Source: Chloroflexota bacterium
GTDB lineage: Bacteria; Chloroflexota; UBA6077; JACCZL01
Assembly: GCA_020845495.1 (NCBI GenBank)
Contig: JADLFM010000240.1
Location: forward strand, 1-17,006
Reading direction: 5' to 3'
Length of the DNA stretch: 17,006 nucleotides
Below, piece by piece: positions 12,340 through 17,006 of the stretch; positions within the stretch are counted from its first letter, which is position 1; every line of letters starts with the position of its first letter. Both the position numbers and the translations under genes were made by a program. The notes beneath the pieces are model-generated. The model saw nothing but the letters and a program-made list of their open reading frames with translations. It was not told where the DNA came from and searched no databases.

Positions 12340-13338
12340 TCAGATCCGGGCGAATTTCTGGAGCGAGTGACAGCCCTCATGCCAGCGGCCGAAGCGGCTG
12401 AGCGCCGTATGCGTGACCTCGCCAACGTAGATATCGCCGTGCGAGTCGACCCAGAGGCCATGTGGTGAGGAGAAGTTGCCCGCCGCGCACGGGTCTTCGC
12501 CACCCCAGCGAGCGAGCAGCTTGCCGTCTGCATCGCGGATGCTGAGTTGGGCCGGCCGGCTCTCCTCGATCGGCCAGCCCCACATGTTGCGGGTGCCCTT
12601 CTCCCAGCTCATCTCGCCGAGGTAGCATCGCCCCTGACCGTCGAAGAACATGTCGCCGGGGCGTGTGACGTTTGTCCACATTCCGAGCACGTCACCCGTC
12701 GGTGAGAAGATCTGGACTCGGTCGTTCTCGCGGTCACAGACGTAGATGCGGCCGTCCGCGTGCGCCCAGACGCTATGCGGCAGGTTGAATTGGCCGGGGC
12801 CGTCGCCCGGCTCTCCCCACGACTGAATCAGCGTACCGTCAGGGGAGAAGCGGTGAATCCGAGCGTTGCCGTAGCCGTCCGAGACGTAGAGGTCGCCGTT
12901 CGATGCGACCGAGAGGCGTGTCGGCCGATTGAACGGGGCCGCGCCCCGCGCGATCGTGCTCAGGTTGTGGGGATGAGAGGCCACATATCCTGTATCGGAC
13001 GGCTGATTCAGGTTGCCGAGTGTCATGAGGATCGTGCCGTTCAGCGTGCACTTGCGGACGGTGTGGTCCGTGTCGTCCGCCAGGTACACCAGGTCGTCGA
13101 CGATCGTGATGCCGTGGGGTCGGGTGTACACTCCCTCACCCCAGGAGCCGAGGAACGTCCCGGCTCGGTCATAGACGATGACCGGGTGCTCGCTCCGATT
13201 GAAGACGTAGACCCGGTCTTGCGAGTCGGTCGCGACGCCGGCGACGTCACCGTGGGTCCAGCCGGCCGGTAGCTGTTCCCAGCCCTCGACGAGTTGGTAT
13301 CGATACTGCCCTTCGCCGACAGTCATCGCGGTCGCCAT
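12340..13338 (-). CDS. NHL-repeat beta-propeller protein (peptidylglycine lyase-like)
   Basis: A 332-residue protein made of NHL-type blades: DVAGVATDSQDRVYVFNR, RPHGITIVDDLVYLADD, RPTRLSVASNGDLYVSDG, LPHSVWAHADGRIYVCDR and SPHGLWVDSHGDIYVGEV each carry the blade signature of a Pro/His-Gly start and a [VI]-Y-V-x-[DE] strand, giving about six blades. It resembles the propeller fold of peptidyl-alpha-hydroxyglycine alpha-amidating lyase, but many such bacterial proteins have no known reaction. No signal peptide is seen, so it is probably cytosolic. The ATG at 13338 has GGAGG 10 nt upstream; a second in-frame ATG at 13326 is less well placed. It lies 156 nt downstream of the decarboxylase on the same strand and could share its transcript. 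I see no clear promoter in that gap. Confidence 0.85.
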   Translation of the reverse strand: MATAMTVGEGQYRYQLVEGWEQLPAGWTHGDVAGVATDSQDRVYVFNRSEHPVIVYDRAGTFLGSWGEGVYTRPHGITIVDDLVYLADDTDHTVRKCTLNGTILMTLGNLNQPSDTGYVASHPHNLSTIARGAAPFNRPTRLSVASNGDLYVSDGYGNARIHRFSPDGTLIQSWGEPGDGPGQFNLPHSVWAHADGRIYVCDRENDRVQIFSPTGDVLGMWTNVTRPGDMFFDGQGRCYLGEMSWEKGTRNMWGWPIEESRPAQLSIRDADGKLLARWGGEDPCAAGNFSSPHGLWVDSHGDIYVGEVTHTALSRFGRWHEGCHSLQKFARI

Positions 13339-13494
13339 CGTGCCTGTCCCTCCATCGGTAGACTGCTGCCCGGCATGGTACCCCGGTGGCTCGCCCCGCT
13401 ACGACGATGGCACGCGCCGATGCTGAAACGTGCCGCCAGGCTGGTGATCGCGCCGAGGTATCTCGAGATCTGTGAAAGTCGACGCAGGGCTGTG

Positions 13495-15024
13495 CTACGT
13501 CGGCCCGGCAAGGAGCCGGGCGCCGGTGCGGCGAACGACGTCGACCAGCAAAGCGAGATCGTCTTCAGTGGTGGCGTAGTGGACGATGCAGGCACGCAGG
13601 GCGAAGCGGCCTCGAAGTTGGGTCTGGGTGATGAACGTCTCGCCGCCCGCCTGTACCTCCTCCATGATCTGCCGGTTCAGGTCGTCGAGCGCAGCCGCGC
13701 CACCGCGAAGGGCTACCGGCGCGTAGCGGAAGCAGACGATCGAGAGCGTGACCGGGGCCAGCCGCTCCAGGTCGGAAGCGGCATCCACGAGATCGGCCAG
13801 GCGCCGGGCCAGTCGATTGTGCCGGGCGATGTGGGCCGCAATACCATCGCGGCCGGCTCCGAGGAGCGTCATCCACAGCTTGAGGGCACGAAAGCCGCGT
13901 GTCTGCTGAAAGTCGTACTCCGAGAACCACGGGAGGCCCCCGAAGCCCCGATCCTCGCGCGTCTGGAGGTACGGCGGAACCAGGCTGAACGTCTGTTGGA
14001 GAAGCGCGCCATCGCGGACGAGTGCGCAGCCGCATTCGACGGGCACCGAGAGCCATTTGTGCGGGTCGAGGATCAAAGAGTCGGCGCGGCCCAGGCCAGC
14101 ATAGCCCTCTGCCACGGCGGGGTCGAGGATGCCGATCCCGCCGTACGCGCCATCGACGTGCAGCCAGAGCCGCTCGGCGTGACACAGGTCGGCCAGACTG
14201 TCGAGCGGATCGATCGCACCGGTCCCGACGGTGCCCGCACTGGCCACGACCGCGAACGGGCGGCGGCCGGCGGCACGGTCGTCGACGATAGCGTGTCGGA
14301 GCGCCTTGACATCTATCCGGAAATCACGATCAGTGGGAATCGTGCGGATGCTGGTTGCGCCGAGCCCAAGCAGTTCGATGGCCTTGCGGACAGAGCTGTG
14401 CCCTTCATCTGAGAGGTAGAGGGTGTACCTGCCGGCGGCGGATCCGACGCCCTCGGTGCGGACGTCCCTGCCGTCCTCCTGAAACGCACGTTGGCGCGCG
14501 GCTGCAAGGCACGTGAGCGTCGCCATCGATCCGCCGCTCGTGAGCAGTCCCATACTGCCCTCGACGGGGAATCCCACGAGCTCCATCAGCCAGCGAACCG
14601 CGCACCGCTCCAGATAGATGGCAGCATGATCGCCACCGGCGCACGAGGGGTTGAGCGCGGCGGCGAGCAGATCGGCGAGGATGCCCAGGGGAGCCGGCGG
14701 CGAGTTGATCCAGCCGAAGAAACGCGGGTGGCCGTTGCCCATCGGGCGTGTGAGGACGGTATCGCGGACCTGGTCGAGTACGTGGTCGGGAGTCACCCCC
14801 TGACCGGGGAGCGGCTGCCCGAGCAGATCGCGACGCTCGTCAGGTGTCATCGGCTGAAAGACTGGCCGCTCGACGAGGTTGACGAGATGTGCGACCGCGA
14901 GGTCAACTGCCCGGTACCCGAGCCGCCGCAGATCTTCCGGATCGACGGCCAGCGCGCTCGTATGCGCCAGTGCCGCCGGCGTGTCGGTCGAGACGTTCGA
15001 GCCGATGTCGTGCTCTGGGTGCAT
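13495..15024 (-). CDS. Group II PLP-dependent decarboxylase (aromatic amino acid/glutamate decarboxylase family)
   Basis: A 509-residue cytosolic pyridoxal-phosphate enzyme. The Schiff-base lysine is K323 in DPHKWL, and the PLP ring-nitrogen aspartate is D291 in HVDGAYGG (the more common form is HVDAAYGG). Also present are the substrate loop NGHPRFFGWINSP, the phosphate-binding TSGGSMATL and the SDEGHSSVRKA motif typical of aromatic-L-amino-acid decarboxylase-type proteins. Length fits the family (470-520). ATG 15024 is supported by GAGGAG 6 nt upstream; the open frame continues to 15366 but only across the neighbouring gene. It starts 10 nt after the amidohydrolase stop, so the two are co-transcribed. 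It would release CO2 from an amino acid, or act as an aldehyde synthase; the substrate cannot be deduced here. Confidence 0.85.
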   Translation of the reverse strand: MHPEHDIGSNVSTDTPAALAHTSALAVDPEDLRRLGYRAVDLAVAHLVNLVERPVFQPMTPDERRDLLGQPLPGQGVTPDHVLDQVRDTVLTRPMGNGHPRFFGWINSPPAPLGILADLLAAALNPSCAGGDHAAIYLERCAVRWLMELVGFPVEGSMGLLTSGGSMATLTCLAAARQRAFQEDGRDVRTEGVGSAAGRYTLYLSDEGHSSVRKAIELLGLGATSIRTIPTDRDFRIDVKALRHAIVDDRAAGRRPFAVVASAGTVGTGAIDPLDSLADLCHAERLWLHVDGAYGGIGILDPAVAEGYAGLGRADSLILDPHKWLSVPVECGCALVRDGALLQQTFSLVPPYLQTREDRGFGGLPWFSEYDFQQTRGFRALKLWMTLLGAGRDGIAAHIARHNRLARRLADLVDAASDLERLAPVTLSIVCFRYAPVALRGGAAALDDLNRQIMEEVQAGGETFITQTQLRGRFALRACIVHYATTEDDLALLVDVVRRTGARLLAGPT

Positions 15025-15034
15025 CTGTCGCTCC

Positions 15035-16204
15035 TCAGTGGTCGGTGATTGATGATGCGGCTCTCGGCGAGGGGTGAGATACCTGCCTGGCAGGCAGCCA
15101 ACTGATGCGAGACGACGATGCTCGGCCGGCGTCGATGCTCGCGCTGCCACCCAATGCTGTCGGTGCCGCCAGACGATCCGCATTCTGGTAGGCGATCTGC
15201 GCGGCGATGCCAGGTGCGAGTTGCCCGAGCAGCGCGCGGTAATAGGCCGCCATGCTGTTGACGTAGCTGGTCTGATAGTGAGCGGCGACGAACAGGTCCA
15301 ACCCGATGAGGAAGCGGTCGGGGTGGTCGTCGAAGAGGGCCTCCCAGGCCGGCAGGAGCGAGCCATCCGTCTGGAGCAGCACAGTGCCCGGACCTAGCCA
15401 GGGGGACCGGGCCGACAGGTCAGCGTGCAGGTTTGGGTTCCGGTCCAGCATCGTTCGTGCGACCTCTGGAGCGGCATGGCCGGCGTGCGCCCAGATGAAG
15501 TAGGTCTCGGGCGCTGCTCGGATGGCCCGTTCGAGCTCGTCCGCGAACCACCATTCCTGATGGATGGTGACTGGAGCACCGGCTGCGCCGGCCCGTCGGT
15601 ACGCGTCGACCAGGGTGGGGTGATCGGCCGGAACGTCGTTGGCAAGCGCGCGGTAGTAGCCGCCGCTGGCTCCAAGCTGGAACGGTGAGTGTCGGCAGAT
15701 AATCTCGCCCAGGCCACGCACCACGTTCGCCGCGAACAGGTGCTTCAGGCCCTCAGGGTGGGTGTACGAGGAGTCGGGGTGGAGGGCGTCTGCGTACCCC
15801 TCAGCCAGGAACGGCACGACCCGGTCAGGATACCGGTCGCGGGTGGCAGTGGCGACCGGCCACGGCTCGCCGAAGAGGAAGGTGCTGCGAATGCCGGCCG
15901 CGTCCAACAACGCGATCAGGCTGTCCGCATCCGGCCCGGCCCCATCCTTCAGGTGAGCGTGTGCGTCGACCAGCGGCCCCGAATGCGATCCGGCCCCTCG
16001 GACAGCACGAGCAGTGGCGAACGCCGTTGCTACGGCCGCAGCCAGTATCCCCAGCGCCCGGCGTCGAGGTAGCGGCCGGCAGCACTGCGCCGCCGCGTCA
16101 CGGGCGGATGCCCCAGCGGCGTCAAAGGGCTCCCGAGTGAACGGCGAGCGTCGACTCACCCGAGCCGGCCAATCGAGCCGGCTGTGACGCGACGCACGTA
16201 TCAT
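15035..16204 (-). CDS. Exported amidohydrolase-like (TIM-barrel metal-dependent) hydrolase
   Basis: About 389 residues. The N-terminal part has a twin-arginine-like segment, PRRRALGIL (RRR at residues 47-49), and a hydrophobic AAAVATAFATA stretch, so it is likely exported, perhaps by Tat. The mature domain opens with VDAHAHL (HxH at residues 82/84), the first metal ligands of the amidohydrolase superfamily. PVTIHQEWW and FIWAHAGH supply later histidines, and RFLIGLDLF the final barrel Asp. This fits the Amidohydro_2 group. Start is uncertain: ATG 16204 has only a weak GTAGAG upstream; ATGs at 16252 and 16243 would add 16 and 13 residues, and GTG 16159 would shorten it. It is first gene of an operon with the PLP decarboxylase. 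The substrate is unknown. Confidence 0.75.
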   Translation of the reverse strand: MIRASRHSRLDWPARVSRRSPFTREPFDAAGASARDAAAQCCRPLPRRRALGILAAAVATAFATARAVRGAGSHSGPLVDAHAHLKDGAGPDADSLIALLDAAGIRSTFLFGEPWPVATATRDRYPDRVVPFLAEGYADALHPDSSYTHPEGLKHLFAANVVRGLGEIICRHSPFQLGASGGYYRALANDVPADHPTLVDAYRRAGAAGAPVTIHQEWWFADELERAIRAAPETYFIWAHAGHAAPEVARTMLDRNPNLHADLSARSPWLGPGTVLLQTDGSLLPAWEALFDDHPDRFLIGLDLFVAAHYQTSYVNSMAAYYRALLGQLAPGIAAQIAYQNADRLAAPTALGGSASIDAGRASSSRISWLPARQVSHPSPRAASSITDH

Positions 16205-16244
16205 CTCTACGTGGGTATGCAACCCTGCTGTACGTGAACGCATC

Positions 16245-16272
16245 TTGCACATGTACCTGCTGACCGTAATTT
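16245..16272 (+). promoter_or_regulatory. Possible promoter for the HAMP protein
   Basis: TTGCAC (16245-16250), a 16-bp spacer and TAATTT (16267-16272), followed 20 bp later by the ATG at 16292. Both boxes match the consensus only partly, so this is tentative. Confidence 0.3.
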
Positions 16273-16291
16273 GCGGGGGGTGACATCCTCA

Positions 16292-17006
16292 ATGGCTACT
16301 GCTGCTCCGACTCCGGCCGACACCCTCGACGAGCGTCAGTTGCTGGCGGCGTTGCGCGCTGTCCGCAAGGGCGACTTCAGCGTTCGCCTGCCTCGCGATC
16401 GGACCGGTATCGCCGGCGAGATTGCCGAGGCGTTCAACGATATCGTCGACCTGAACGAGCGCACCGCCAACGAGATCCGGCGGGTCGGTGTCGTCGTCGG
16501 ACGCGACGGTCGAATCGGGCAGCGGGCGTCGATTGGCGCCGTCAGCGGCGGCTGGGCGGATCGCATCGACCTGATCAACACCCTGATCGTCGAGCTAACC
16601 CAACCGACGATCGAGGTGAGCCGAGTGCTCGGTGCGGTCGCGAAGGGTGACCTGTCGCAGCGGATGTCTCTCGATATGGATGGACGGGCGCTCAAAGGAG
16701 AGTTCCTGAAGTCCAGTCAGACTGTCAACGCGATGGTCGAGCAACTGAACGCCGTTGCCTCCGAAGTGACGCGCGTCGCGCGTGAGGTCGGCACCGAGGG
16801 CAAGCTGGGCGGGCAGGCCCAGGTGCCGGGCGTGGCCGGGACCTGGAAGGATCTGACCGACTCGGTCAACTCGATGGCCGGCAACCTGACCGCCCAGGTG
16901 CGCAACATCGCGGACGTGACCACGGCTGTGGCGACCGGCGACTTGAGCCGCAAGATCACGGTGGACGTGCGGGGTGAGATCCTGGAGTTGAAGGACACCA
17001 TCAACA
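16292..17006 (+). CDS. Multi-HAMP sensor protein, probably hybrid histidine kinase (5' part)
   Basis: The open frame runs from ATG 16292 off the window end (238 codons). GGGGTGA (16277-16283) lies 8 nt upstream as ribosome binding site. The visible part has no transmembrane segment and consists of HAMP-like units: [15 protein letters not shown] (about residues 19-33), [17 protein letters not shown] (about 108-124) and [16 protein letters not shown], with [23 protein letters not shown] between. This is the HAMP-array layout of Nik1/group III hybrid histidine kinases, which sense osmotic or envelope stress in fungi and also occur in bacteria. The kinase, receiver or GAF parts would lie beyond the window, so the output domain is inferred. 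It is divergent from the amidohydrolase operon. Confidence 0.8.
   Translation, partial: MATAAPTPADTLDERQLLAALRAVRKGDFSVRLPRDRTGIAGEIAEAFNDIVDLNERTANEIRRVGVVVGRDGRIGQRASIGAVSGGWADRIDLINTLIVELTQPTIEVSRVLGAVAKGDLSQRMSLDMDGRALKGEFLKSSQTVNAMVEQLNAVASEVTRVAREVGTEGKLGGQAQVPGVAGTWKDLTDSVNSMAGNLTAQVRNIADVTTAVATGDLSRKITVDVRGEILELKDTIN

Noticed and set aside
13294..14412. 372-codon plus-strand open frame opposite the decarboxylase
   Set aside because: It lies antisense to clear PLP-enzyme motifs; no recognisable domain, a shadow of high-GC coding.
15025..15366. Extension of the decarboxylase frame to 15366
   Set aside because: It crosses the amidohydrolase coding region and has no family similarity; ATG 15024 has a good Shine-Dalgarno and family-like length.

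Overview
The window is high-GC bacterial DNA with tightly packed genes, GTG/TTG starts and short overlaps (GTGA, ATGA). A multi-HAMP sensor protein, an S2P-type M50 protease with CBS domains, a Tat-exported 'GVxGxS' repeat protein and a probably leaderless operon would fit an environmental Chloroflexota (Thermomicrobia-like) or a related monoderm-type lineage. This assignment is inference; no rRNA or marker gene is present.

Layout. (1) 58-3138, plus strand: a clear sigma70-type promoter drives a three-gene overlapping operon of a polyprenyl-phosphate-type GT2 glycosyltransferase, a zinc-ribbon SAM methyltransferase and a GT-C membrane glycosyltransferase, closed by a hairpin-T4 terminator. 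It probably makes and transfers a lipid-linked sugar. (2) 3152-4360, minus strand: a Tat-exported repeat protein. (3) 4607-10952, plus strand: a polymorphic-toxin locus. A 1525-residue secreted Rhs/YD-repeat protein ends in an unassigned C-terminal toxin and overlaps its likely immunity gene. Behind it lies an orphan Rhs C-terminal module whose tip is recognisably a colicin E3-type ribonuclease, overlapping a small zinc-ribbon protein as its likely immunity gene. A third, broken Rhs core fragment follows, about 94% identical to the main gene over 162 bp. (4) 11053-12177, plus strand: a site-2-protease-like M50 peptidase with a CBS pair, then a short 16-bp tandem repeat. (5) 12340-16204, minus strand: an NHL beta-propeller protein, a group II PLP-dependent decarboxylase and an exported amidohydrolase; the last two are 10 nt apart. 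(6) 16292 to the window end, plus strand: the start of a multi-HAMP signalling protein.

The most notable part is the toxin locus. Two unrelated toxin tips share the same Rhs core end and the same VPVSAPxPPxG linker, and each overlaps its own AT-richer immunity candidate. This is the signature of toxin-tip replacement by recombination in the core. Further points are a hairpin that masks the ribosome binding site of the main Rhs gene, an immunity-gene Shine-Dalgarno made of the toxin's own conserved Arg-Arg codons, and a 48-bp imperfect direct repeat (2985-3032 and 10855-10902) that brackets the region from the end of the glycosyltransferase operon to the end of the toxin array.
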